Positions 1 to 7,994 of a DNA stretch of 64,000 nucleotides are shown here, one piece after another. Position numbers and translations under genes: made by a program. This DNA is from DASXUG01 sp964620425 (lineage in GTDB: Bacteria; Pseudomonadota; Gammaproteobacteria; Burkholderiales; Methylophilaceae), in contig CAZUGV010000001.1 of the NCBI GenBank assembly GCA_964620425.1, positions 124,001-188,000 of the forward strand. The letters run 5' to 3'. The notes below the pieces were generated by a model, which was not told the origin of the DNA, ran no database searches, and was given only the letters and a program-made list of their open reading frames with translations. Position 1 is the stretch's first letter, and every line of letters begins with the position of its first letter.

Positions 1-1016
1 GTTTTGGAGGATTGCGCACCAAACATACCAACATAACGCATCAATAAGTGCTCTATTTGCAACTCGTGGTTTAATGGATGTGCAGAGGACTTTTGCTCTG
101 CGATTAAATCACGCTGAAAACTGAGCAACTTTGCCAAGTCTACTCTTTCAGATAACCCTTGCAAAGCTTTAAGGTACTGAGGATGATAGCGTACCTCCCC
201 TGCCAATCTAAAAGCTAATATATCATACACCCACTTTTGTATTAAATTTACAGTAGCATCCATACCTTGTGCTACCAGTAGCGTGCTGAGTGAGAACACA
301 TCCAATTTGCCGCCTTGTATTAATTGCTGCCAAATCATACCTAACGAATTGCCGCTTTCCAAAGCGTTAGCTTGAGCCAATAACGGCGAACCACCCGCAT
401 AGGCTAAACGCTCTTTCACATTATCAACACCCTGAGCCATTAACCAAGACTCGGATTCTTGAATACCTGGCACAGGCATATCAACTTGGTGGCAACGGCT
501 TAAAATAGTGGCTAATAGCCGTTGCGGTTGGTGGCAAACCAAAATAAACACAACGCCTTGTGGCGGCTCTTCTAGTATCTTCAATAATGCATTCGCCGCG
601 ATTGTATTCAACGCCTCGGCTGGATGAATGATCACAACGCGTGAGCCTCCGACAACATGGCTACCCAATTCAAAAAAGCTACCCAATGCTACAACTTGGG
701 GAAACAAAATGTGCACACGCTTTTTAGCCTTGGATTTGGTAGTGTTATCTTCAACTTCATCTTGCTCAGGCTCAATGAAACGATAGTCAGGATGATTGTT
801 TTGTGAAAACCAATGACAGCTACTGCAAACACCACAAGCAAGCCCTTGTTCAATGGGAGAGGTGCAAAGTAAAGATTGGGCTAGGGTTTGTGCAAATTGA
901 AGCTTGCCAATACCCACTCGCCCTTTGAGTAACAAAGCATGCGGCATGCGCTCACGCATGGCAATAACACGTTGCCAAAGTTGTTGATGCCAAGGGTAAA
1001 TGTCGCGATTAACCAT
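1..1016 (-). CDS. holB: DNA polymerase III delta' subunit, 3' end cut by window edge
   Basis: Delta' is the clamp-loader subunit that works with DnaX and HolA to place the beta clamp on DNA. The reading frame opens with ATG at 1016 (MVNRDIYPWHQQLWQRV) and stays open to base 3, so the C-terminus lies outside the window. Visible features are a degenerate P-loop (GRVGIGK) near residue 32, a cysteine cluster C-x8-C-x2-C-x2-C as in the clamp-loader zinc module, and the sensor motif ending ILSRCHQ. The segment ALNTIAANALLKILEEPP is very characteristic of delta'/DnaX. About 338 codons are present, close to full length. It was found by translating the edge of the window. Identification is by family resemblance and is strong. 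Confidence 0.9.
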   Translation of the reverse strand, partial: MVNRDIYPWHQQLWQRVIAMRERMPHALLLKGRVGIGKLQFAQTLAQSLLCTSPIEQGLACGVCSSCHWFSQNNHPDYRFIEPEQDEVEDNTTKSKAKKRVHILFPQVVALGSFFELGSHVVGGSRVVIIHPAEALNTIAANALLKILEEPPQGVVFILVCHQPQRLLATILSRCHQVDMPVPGIQESESWLMAQGVDNVKERLAYAGGSPLLAQANALESGNSLGMIWQQLIQGGKLDVFSLSTLLVAQGMDATVNLIQKWVYDILAFRLAGEVRYHPQYLKALQGLSERVDLAKLLSFQRDLIAEQKSSAHPLNHELQIEHLLMRYVGMFGAQSSK

Positions 1017-1070
1017 TCAAACAAATAATCTCGGTGGTGGGATAAATTGAAATGGTAATTTGAGTTCGAA

Positions 1071-1574
1071 CTACCTTGTTTTAGGTTTAATCACAGCTGG
1101 CACGCCAACGGCAATTGAATTGTCAGGCACATCTGTAATGACAACAGCATTTGCACCAATATTGACATTATTTCCAATCCGAATTGATCCAAGGATTTTG
1201 GCCCCTGTCCCAATGTCAACATTATTGCCCAAAACTGGAGCAGCAACATCATTTAAGTTTTTTAAACCAACCACAACGCCGTTACGTATTCTGCAATTGT
1301 TTCCAAATTTTGCATAGCCGCTGATCACAATACCTCCAAAGTGATCAATAACAAAACCATCCCCTACGACAGCCTCACAAGGAAGCTCAATCCCAGTGAT
1401 AATCTGCATAAACTTAAAAAGCACTTTATAGATTAAAGAAAAAAATTTCCGAATAATTTTTGATTTAATAGTGTATCTCCAGCGCCCAAAACGGTAGACA
1501 ACCATTACCCAAAAACCCTGCGCAGTCCAATCATTATGATAGGCTGATAAATCTTTTTTTATGTTATCGAACAT
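1071..1574 (-). CDS. Hexapeptide-repeat acyltransferase (serine acetyltransferase-like)
   Basis: This 167-aa protein has an N-terminal helical part (residues 1-65) followed by hexapeptide repeats of a left-handed beta-helix (about 70-160). Motifs such as VVGDGFVIDHFGGIVISG, FGNNCRIRNGV and IRIGNNVNIGANAVV are typical of the CysE-like O-acetyltransferases found in exopolysaccharide loci. It probably transfers an acetyl group from acetyl-CoA to a sugar. The helical part is shorter than in housekeeping CysE (about 260-270 aa), which argues against a role in cysteine synthesis. It lies 26 bp downstream of a glycosyltransferase on the same strand, so the two are probably co-transcribed. The exact acceptor cannot be read from the sequence. 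Confidence 0.8.
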   Translation of the reverse strand: MFDNIKKDLSAYHNDWTAQGFWVMVVYRFGRWRYTIKSKIIRKFFSLIYKVLFKFMQIITGIELPCEAVVGDGFVIDHFGGIVISGYAKFGNNCRIRNGVVVGLKNLNDVAAPVLGNNVDIGTGAKILGSIRIGNNVNIGANAVVITDVPDNSIAVGVPAVIKPKTR

Positions 1575-1600
1575 AATTAATGTGCATCGCCTAAATCCAT

Positions 1601-2539
1601 TTAATGTAAAGGTTTTGACCCCATATTAGTTGAAAAAAATAGCTTCCAAAATAAGCTTAAATTTTTGTGCTCCACAACTTTTCTAACATCAAAGCCAGAC
1701 TTTATGAATTGCTTAACGATAATCAATGAAGCGCTAACAGTTGTTAAGAATAAGTGAAAAAAAGTATTTAGGAGCCCAAAATTTTTACGAATATAAATTA
1801 ATTCACTTTCAATTTGCAAGGAGCTCACCTGTTTCCCGAGAGATGTGATCTCATTATCGCTCTTGGCGCTTTCACCACCAATATGCACCACAGATGTATG
1901 AGGGAAATATGTAACCTGCCAACCCATTTTCTTGGCTGCGTAGCAGTGGTCTACCTCTTCATAGTATAAGAAGAACTTTGGATCAAAAAGCCCAACCTGA
2001 TCAATCACTGTTTTTCTTACAAGATAGTAGCATCCAGGCACCCAGTCACAATGTCTTACAGAGGCATGATCCCAGCTCAAGTCATCAACCATTTGCGTCT
2101 TTAATTTAAGTCCCGTACGCAATAGAAATATATTCCATGGGGTATTGAAGTAGCGACATGATGGCTGCAATAAGCCATCTCGCCCAATTAACCTCACGCC
2201 TAAAATCCCCGTATCAGGATTTTCTTGCATAAAATCATATGTTTTCTGAATCGTATCTGGTTCGATAAAGGCATCAGTATTTATCAGCAATACATAGTCA
2301 CCCTTGATCTCAGGTAAAACCTGATTATTTGCGCGACCAAATCCAACATTTTTATCGTTAACGACCAATTTAATGTCATTAAACTCTTGCCTAAGCCTTG
2401 CAACAGAATCATCTTTAGAAGCATTATCTATAACGAAAATTTCCGTGCTCAAGTTAGTTACTGAGTGCCTAACCAAATTAATAGCTTTTATGGTCATTTC
2501 CGCCGTGTTGTAACTAACAAAGATAATTGAAATGTCCAT
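1601..2539 (-). CDS. Family 2 glycosyltransferase (rhamnosyltransferase-like)
   Basis: This 312-aa GT-A fold glycosyltransferase opens with DISIIFVSYNTAEM, continues with the nucleotide-sugar segment IFVIDNASKDDS, and has a DxD-like metal site in LLINTDAFIEP near residue 90. The C-terminal acceptor region includes WVPGCYYLVRK and FFLYYEEVDHCYAAKKMGW, the ED-type motif of WbbL-like rhamnosyltransferases. A hydrophobic stretch near residues 255-275 may anchor it to the inner membrane. It probably builds an envelope polysaccharide with the adjacent acyltransferase and the O-antigen-ligase-like protein at 4816. Donor and acceptor sugars are unknown. Confidence 0.85.
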   Translation of the reverse strand: MDISIIFVSYNTAEMTIKAINLVRHSVTNLSTEIFVIDNASKDDSVARLRQEFNDIKLVVNDKNVGFGRANNQVLPEIKGDYVLLINTDAFIEPDTIQKTYDFMQENPDTGILGVRLIGRDGLLQPSCRYFNTPWNIFLLRTGLKLKTQMVDDLSWDHASVRHCDWVPGCYYLVRKTVIDQVGLFDPKFFLYYEEVDHCYAAKKMGWQVTYFPHTSVVHIGGESAKSDNEITSLGKQVSSLQIESELIYIRKNFGLLNTFFHLFLTTVSASLIIVKQFIKSGFDVRKVVEHKNLSLFWKLFFSTNMGSKPLH

Positions 2540-2589
2540 GCGCCAGCTTTTTTGAGATGATTGAGTTAGTTTTTAGTAATTTTAGTGAA

Positions 2590-4494
2590 TCAATTTGAAA
2601 CTGATCTCAGATCCAATAATGATTGATTTACCTTTACTTTAGTATTATTCCGTAATGTTTTAACGTACGAATTGATATACTCAGAAGCGAGTGCAACTTT
2701 CAAATCAATCGTGGCTGACTTTTTAGTTTGCTCATCGGTTGTCAGCATATCATTCACTTTACTTACTTTTACGAGCAAATAACCCTTTTTATCACTTGCT
2801 ACGCCTGCATAGGCAGGCAGTTTAGTAGTATTAATCTTAAAGACTTGTGACATAGCCAGATCTGTTAAGCCCTGTGCATTTTTACGATCCACAGTTACAG
2901 GTGGAATCCACTCCAAACCTTCAGCATCTAGACCACTATTTAGCTTAGATAAAGCTGCAACACCTTTTTCGTTTGCCAATTTACTTGCTTGCTCAAGCTT
3001 TAAGAGCTCCTCAATTCCACCCTTGACTTCATCAAAGCTGCGCGGAGCTGAAGCTTTGTAATCAATTACACGAGCTGACACCAAAGTGTTATTCGAAACT
3101 TCAACCGCCTCTGTATTGCGCTTATCCTTGAGCACTTCATCAGTAAAGACCATATTGATCAGCTTGTCACTTTTGAAGAATTTTGCGCCATCAGCCCTAC
3201 TTAGCCAATCAGTTTTTTGAACAGGAAGACCAAAAGCGTCAGCCGCTGGCTTTAAACTTCCAGATTGCTCGTAAACGATATTACTAAAATTTTCTGCTTG
3301 TTCTGTAAATTTAGAGATAGCTTTTTGATACATAAGCTCCGCACGAATTTGTGATTTCAGCTCCTCATAACCACCGGACTGTCCACTAATGCCCAATAGT
3401 TTGATAATGTGGTACCCGAAATTAGACTCTACCAAACCGCTGATTTCATTTGGCTTCATGCCGAATGCAGCATCTTCAAATGGTTTCACCATCGTGCCAT
3501 CGCGGCGGAACGGATCCAACTCCCCTCCTTTCACTGCAGAACCAGTATCTTGTGAGTATTTTTTTGCAAGCTCAGCAAACATTTCTGGCGATTTTTTTAC
3601 TTCTGCAAGTACTTGCTCGGCCTTTTTCTTGGCTTCTTCTTTTGCTTGAGGTGTTGGATTTGCACCAAAACCGATAAGAATATGACTAGCATGGCGTTGC
3701 TCATTACCTTGAAATTTAGCAGTATTTTCAGCATAAAACTTCTTAGCGTCTTCTTCAGAAACTTGCATCTGAGGGATAAGACTATTTGCTGAAAGCATCG
3801 TAAACTCTAGCTTAACTTGCTCAGGCGCTTTAAATTTTTCCTTGTTTTTATCGTAGTACGCTTTTACAGAAGCTTGATCAACTTGGATTTGAGCTAGATA
3901 GTCTGACACCTTAATTTCCGCAATACTCACTTCACGTTGTTGCTGTTCAACTTTTAATGTGTTTTGAGCGAGTGCGTTAGGAAGATACACCACCCCAGCC
4001 AAACCATCTCTAATTTGTTGATTTAGCAAATCAGCACGCATACGATTTTCAAATTCAGATGGACTTAAATGATTTTGAGATAATAACTTGTCATATATCT
4101 CTTGTGAGAACTGTCCTTTGTCTTGAAACTCAGGCATATTCACAATGTATTTAGCGAGTTGTTCATTGCTAATTCTAAAGTTGCTAGCCTTTATTTCATT
4201 ATTGAGCAATCGAGTTGTGATTAAACGATCCAATATAGACTGTTTAACTTCTGGCTTTTCAAGCACAGATAAGTCTTTTTGACCTTCAGACTGAAGCTTG
4301 TTGCGATAGTTTTGTACAGCATTTGCAAACTCTTGAACGCTTATTTCAGCACCATCAACCTTCGCAATTGCTGCTGTAGTGCCAGCATCACGCAAGTAAG
4401 TGTCTATTCCAAATAGCAAAAATGGTATGGTTACCAACGTTAATATTACTTTTGCAACCCAACCTTGGGTAAGTTTGCGAATAAATTCCAACAT
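2590..4494 (-). CDS. ppiD: Periplasmic folding chaperone / peptidyl-prolyl isomerase D
   Basis: PpiD is an inner-membrane-anchored periplasmic chaperone that meets polypeptides leaving the Sec translocon. The 634-aa protein (E. coli PpiD is 623 aa) starts MLEFIRKLTQGWVAKVILTL, with one membrane anchor at about residues 13-32. A SurA/PpiD-type N-terminal chaperone region follows, then a parvulin domain at about 265-370 (ERHASHILIGFG ... GGELDPFRRDGTMVKPFEDAAF ... FGYHIIKLL), and then a second degenerate parvulin-like region. The start is supported by a purine-rich AGAAAG before the ATG. It sits inside a polysaccharide locus but is itself a general envelope gene. Confidence 0.93.
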   Translation of the reverse strand: MLEFIRKLTQGWVAKVILTLVTIPFLLFGIDTYLRDAGTTAAIAKVDGAEISVQEFANAVQNYRNKLQSEGQKDLSVLEKPEVKQSILDRLITTRLLNNEIKASNFRISNEQLAKYIVNMPEFQDKGQFSQEIYDKLLSQNHLSPSEFENRMRADLLNQQIRDGLAGVVYLPNALAQNTLKVEQQQREVSIAEIKVSDYLAQIQVDQASVKAYYDKNKEKFKAPEQVKLEFTMLSANSLIPQMQVSEEDAKKFYAENTAKFQGNEQRHASHILIGFGANPTPQAKEEAKKKAEQVLAEVKKSPEMFAELAKKYSQDTGSAVKGGELDPFRRDGTMVKPFEDAAFGMKPNEISGLVESNFGYHIIKLLGISGQSGGYEELKSQIRAELMYQKAISKFTEQAENFSNIVYEQSGSLKPAADAFGLPVQKTDWLSRADGAKFFKSDKLINMVFTDEVLKDKRNTEAVEVSNNTLVSARVIDYKASAPRSFDEVKGGIEELLKLEQASKLANEKGVAALSKLNSGLDAEGLEWIPPVTVDRKNAQGLTDLAMSQVFKINTTKLPAYAGVASDKKGYLLVKVSKVNDMLTTDEQTKKSATIDLKVALASEYINSYVKTLRNNTKVKVNQSLLDLRSVSN

Positions 4495-4815
4495 AACAAA
4501 TAATCTTTCTTAATTTTTGTAGTAGTTCTAGAAACCACAAGCCACTGATCAATCTATACCGATGAGTAGCAATTGTTCAAACGTTTAAACACCCTCACAA
4601 ATATACCACAAAAATTCAGTTCTATACTGAGGCGGAAAGCTTTCGGCTAGGCTTTCGTTTGACATTTAATGTCTACGTCAGCACATAACTGAACCCGCGA
4701 AATTTAATTTTAAAGAAAAATGGTGGATAATGAAGTTAGCTTCCAATGAAAAAACGTGCCTTCTACCAGATATTTATTTCGAACTTTAATTATAAAAATT
4801 TTATAAAGATACCCA
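4495..4815. other. Intergenic region between divergent ppiD and the O-antigen-ligase-like gene
   Basis: This is 321 bp of AT-rich DNA between two divergently transcribed genes, so it should hold the promoters of both. A weak inverted repeat (GGAAAGC ... GCTTTCG, near 4633-4658) and a short palindrome around GACATTTAATGTC are visible. I could not pick confident -35/-10 pairs and see no further gene. Confidence 0.4.
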
Positions 4816-6348
4816 ATGTTTGAAAATTTCCGAGCTTTTGTTTTTATCTCAATAATTGCCACTGTTATTTTTAGCTATTTTGGAAAAGCGCTAAAGAATG
4901 ACTTTGATATGCAACAATTTAAACGCTGGCGTAAGACTTGGTTTATCGTTTTAGCCATTATTTTTTTGGCACATAACTACTGGCTTTATATTATTGTTTG
5001 TGGCGTATATGTTTACAAAATAAGTAAGGCAGAGCAAAACAAAACCGCGCTTTACATTTTGCTAATGTTCATCGTGCCGCCAATGGGTGGCACAATTCCT
5101 GGGCTAGGCATTATGAACCAACTTTTCGAAATGACGCATCCTAGATTAATCACTTTGGCAATAGTGCTACCGTTTTACCTTTCAACGAGATCATCTACTT
5201 CATCTGCGCTAGCTGGAAAAAACCATGCGGATAAATTTCTCATTGCATTTATTTTTATTGTCACAATTCTTCTAGTAAGAGGCACCACTTTCACTGACGC
5301 ACTAAGATACTCTTTCACTGAATATTTCTTAGATATGTTTTTACCTTACTATGTCGCTAGTAGAGGATTGAAAACCATTGCCGACATCAAAACTGCTTTT
5401 ACCGCTCTCGCTATAGTGAGTTGCATTGCTGCAACCATTAGTGTTTTTGAGTGGGCGAAAAGTTGGATGCTATTCGATGCCTTACCTCAGGTGCTAGGCA
5501 GTCATGGTGCAGGCTCGTATATGTGGAGAGCAGGCAGTATTCGCGCTAGATCATCTCTAGGACATCCGATTGTGCTTGGCTTGGTTATTACAGCTAGTTT
5601 AGGCGCGTTTTTATTTATCAGCCACGCATTAAAAAATAAAACTTTTCATAAGTTTGGATTATTTACTTTACTAGCAGGTTTATTTGCTTCGGGCTCTAGG
5701 GGACCTTGGGTCGGTGGACTATTTTTTGGTGCAATATTTGCCATTAGCGCAGACAAACCAGCAAAACGAGTTGTTTATCTTGCCACCGCAGTGCTTCTTG
5801 TATTGGCAATGTTGACCTTCATTCCAGGTGGCGAGAAGTATTACAACATGCTCCCTTTTATCGGAAAATCAGAAACAGAGAATGTTGAGTATCGACAAAA
5901 ATTATTCACTAACTCAATGATTGTGATTAGCCATAACCCATTATTTGGCTCAGTTAACTATCAAGAAACACCTGAAATGCAGGAGTTAATTCAAGGCGAA
6001 GGAATCATTGACCTTGTTAATTCTTATATTTGGCTCGCATTAAGTTATGGTTATGTTGGTGTAGGGCTTTTCAGCTTAACATTCTTATCCATTTTATATT
6101 CGGTCTACTCAAACATGAAAAGGTTATCAGATAAGAAAGGGGAAGCTTATTTAGCAGGGCAATGTATCTTAGCAAGTTTGGCATCCATTCTTTTTACAAT
6201 CACGACCACTAGCATGATTTTACTAGTGCCAAATTTTTTATTTTTAATTGCAGGCATTGGAGCAGCATATGCAAACATTCTCAATAGAGATCGTTTTAAT
6301 GCTATATATACAAAGAATTTAGGCTCACTTACGCCTCAACAAACATGA
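4816..6348 (+). CDS. O-antigen ligase-like polytopic membrane protein (Wzy/WaaL class)
   Basis: The 510-aa protein has about 11-12 hydrophobic segments and a long extracytoplasmic loop near residues 355-405. The order GSIRARSSLGHPIVLG followed by LFASGSRGPWVGG is typical of the O-antigen ligase/polymerase family found in exopolysaccharide loci. Such proteins polymerise or transfer lipid-linked glycans on the periplasmic side of the inner membrane. It is divergent from ppiD and on the opposite strand from the glycosyltransferase, so it has its own promoter. Whether it is a Wzy polymerase, an LPS ligase or a protein O-glycosylation ligase cannot be told from sequence alone. Confidence 0.75.
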   Translation: MFENFRAFVFISIIATVIFSYFGKALKNDFDMQQFKRWRKTWFIVLAIIFLAHNYWLYIIVCGVYVYKISKAEQNKTALYILLMFIVPPMGGTIPGLGIMNQLFEMTHPRLITLAIVLPFYLSTRSSTSSALAGKNHADKFLIAFIFIVTILLVRGTTFTDALRYSFTEYFLDMFLPYYVASRGLKTIADIKTAFTALAIVSCIAATISVFEWAKSWMLFDALPQVLGSHGAGSYMWRAGSIRARSSLGHPIVLGLVITASLGAFLFISHALKNKTFHKFGLFTLLAGLFASGSRGPWVGGLFFGAIFAISADKPAKRVVYLATAVLLVLAMLTFIPGGEKYYNMLPFIGKSETENVEYRQKLFTNSMIVISHNPLFGSVNYQETPEMQELIQGEGIIDLVNSYIWLALSYGYVGVGLFSLTFLSILYSVYSNMKRLSDKKGEAYLAGQCILASLASILFTITTTSMILLVPNFLFLIAGIGAAYANILNRDRFNAIYTKNLGSLTPQQT

Positions 6349-6642
6349 AAAACTCAAGCCTAATCATATAATCTAACATGTAAATTAAATTTAATAGATA
6401 GCACCCATGATTCAAGATATAATTCGCTTGCTTAGCAGTTGGTTACAATAACCGCGCATAGTTAACCTGAGCTTAAAAACTTTGTAAGTTTGAACGAAAT
6501 TGAAGTGCTGGGGTGTTGATAGGCACAATAAATTGAAGCCTTAGTGTGTATCGCACTTCTCGACAAAGTTCAAATAACTCGTTTTATTCAAGCCGTAATT
6601 GATTGTTTTTAATTTAAGTAGTTAATATTTAAGGATGTATTT
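6349..6642. other. Intergenic region upstream of the cupin gene
   Basis: These 294 bp contain no supported gene. The AT-rich end before 6643 should carry the cupin promoter, and AAGGA lies 9-10 bases before its ATG. No strong terminator is visible for the upstream membrane protein gene. Confidence 0.4.
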
Positions 6643-6918
6643 ATGAGCCAAATCGTTATCGATCACAACCCAAGTCCAGAAAAGCTGAAAGAATTAGGCG
6701 TTTCTAGCTGGTCAATTTGGGATTGCGCCCCATCAAAATTTCCATTGGATTTCACAATGACTGAAAGCGCTTATGTGCTTGAAGGTGAATTTACTGTGAC
6801 GCCACAAGGTGGCGAAACAGTGACAATTAAAGCTGGTGACTTTGTTGTTTTCCCAAAAGGAATGAAATCACAGTGGGAAGTGATTAAGCAGTTAAAAAAA
6901 CATTACAAACACAGCTAA
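6643..6918 (+). CDS. Small single-domain cupin protein (DUF861/cupin_3 type)
   Basis: This 91-aa protein is almost entirely one cupin barrel: WDCAPSKFPLDF, then AYVLEGEFTVTPQGGETVTIKAGDFVVFPKGMKSQWEV. The metal-binding His residues of classical cupins are largely replaced; a Glu remains in VLEGEF, as is common in the EutQ/DUF861 group. The function is unknown; members are guessed to bind small sugars or metabolites. It starts at ATG 6643 with AAGGA upstream. It is a monocistronic unit that ends just before a very strong hairpin terminator. Confidence 0.8.
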   Translation: MSQIVIDHNPSPEKLKELGVSSWSIWDCAPSKFPLDFTMTESAYVLEGEFTVTPQGGETVTIKAGDFVVFPKGMKSQWEVIKQLKKHYKHS

Positions 6919-6933
6919 TTATTGCTTATTTTA

Positions 6934-6990
6934 ATGTGTTTCCAAGCTAAAAAACCCGCTAATTGCGGGTTTTTTAGCTTGGAAACACAT
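6934..6990. terminator. Bidirectional terminator with a 26-bp perfect stem
   Basis: Left arm 6934-6959 and right arm 6965-6990 are perfectly complementary over 26 bp, with a 5-base loop TAATT. Each arm holds an A6 or T6 tract beside a GCGGG core, so the hairpin has a U-tract on either strand. It lies between the convergent cupin gene (+) and recR (-) and should stop transcription both ways. The stem is much longer than the usual 7-12 bp. Confidence 0.9.
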
Positions 6991-7016
6991 GAGCGTTTTT
7001 TGTATTCAGATAGCTA

Positions 7017-7616
7017 CTATTTGATGCTTCGTCTTTCCAGCATTGCTTGGGCCAACGTGCCACTATCCACATGCTCAATCTCGCCACCCATGGGTAACCC
7101 GCGGGCAATACGACTAACTTTGAGACCACGAGCCTTGAGTAACTCGTTTACATAGTGTGCAGTTGCCTCCCCTTCTACTGTGTAGTTGGTCGCCAGAATC
7201 ACCTCTTGCACTAAATCATCCTGCGCGCGCTTCAAGAGCTTTTCCAGATGAATTTCTTTGGGGCCAACGCCGTCTAACGGTGACAACCTCCCCATTAACA
7301 CAAAGTACATACCTTGAAAGGCATGTGTTTGTTCCATCATCATCATGTCGGTTGGCATTTCAACCACACAAAGCAGACGCTTGTCTCGGTTACTTGATGC
7401 ACATAGTGGACAGATGTTTTGCTCGCTAAAAGTGTTGCAAAGCGCGCAATGACTGACAACCTGCAACGCATTACCAAGAGATGTCACGAGTTTATTTGCA
7501 CCTTCACGGTCATGCTGAAGCAGATAATACGCCATTCGCAACGCAGACTTAGGCCCAACCCCAGGTAAACATCTTAATGCGTCAACGAGTTGCTCTAACG
7601 CTGGCGGACTACGCAT
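7017..7616 (-). CDS. recR: Recombination mediator protein RecR
   Basis: RecR acts with RecO and RecF to load RecA at gaps. The protein has the N-terminal helix-hairpin-helix ALRCLPGVGPKSALRMAYYLL, a C4 zinc finger CALCNTFSEQNICPLCASS, and a Toprim domain with LLCVVEMPTDMMMMEQT and the C-terminal RIARGLPMGGEIEHVDSGTLAQAM. I place the start at ATG 7616 (MRSPPALEQL), which gives 199 aa, as in E. coli (201 aa). An in-frame GTG at 7625 would add three residues. It is the last gene of the leftward dnaX-ybaB-recR operon. Confidence 0.95.
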   Translation of the reverse strand: MRSPPALEQLVDALRCLPGVGPKSALRMAYYLLQHDREGANKLVTSLGNALQVVSHCALCNTFSEQNICPLCASSNRDKRLLCVVEMPTDMMMMEQTHAFQGMYFVLMGRLSPLDGVGPKEIHLEKLLKRAQDDLVQEVILATNYTVEGEATAHYVNELLKARGLKVSRIARGLPMGGEIEHVDSGTLAQAMLERRSIK

Positions 7617-7662
7617 AATGAGCACTACATCGCATAGAATATATACCGAGTAACAAGCGCAA

Positions 7663-7971
7663 TTAAAATGGTAGTTTCATGCCAGGTGGCATTAAACCAC
7701 TCATGCGCGTTGATGCCGTCGCTTCGGCCTTGGCATTCGCGTCTTTCATGGCAATAACAATTAAGTCCTCTAACGTTTCTTTATCGTCCATCACGCTATC
7801 GTCAATGCTGACACGCTTAACTTCATTGCGGCAAGTCATAATCACTTTCACTAGACCGCTGCTTGCAACTCCTTCAACTTCAACATTAGCGAGCTCAGCT
7901 TGCGCACGTTTCATATTCTCTTGCATTTGTTGGGCTTGCTTCATCAGATTGCCCATGCCGCCTTTCATCAT
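7663..7971 (-). CDS. ybaB: YbaB/EbfC-family nucleoid-associated protein
   Basis: This 102-aa DNA-binding protein begins MMKGGMGNLMKQAQQMQENMK, the coiled-coil helix typical of the family. A beta-sheet part (VEVEGVASSGLVKVIMTCRNEVKRV) and a second long helix (DLIVIAMKDANAKAEATAS) follow. Family members are dimers that bind DNA with little sequence specificity and lie almost invariably between dnaX and recR, as here. AGGAG precedes the ATG. The gene is 23 bp downstream of dnaX. Confidence 0.95.
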   Translation of the reverse strand: MMKGGMGNLMKQAQQMQENMKRAQAELANVEVEGVASSGLVKVIMTCRNEVKRVSIDDSVMDDKETLEDLIVIAMKDANAKAEATASTRMSGLMPPGMKLPF

Positions 7972-7994
7972 TTTTTTCTCCTAAAGGTATAAAT

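Noticed and set aside
6922..7155. Reading frame after the cupin gene.
   Set aside because: It covers the strong terminator and the antisense of recR, so it is a shadow frame.
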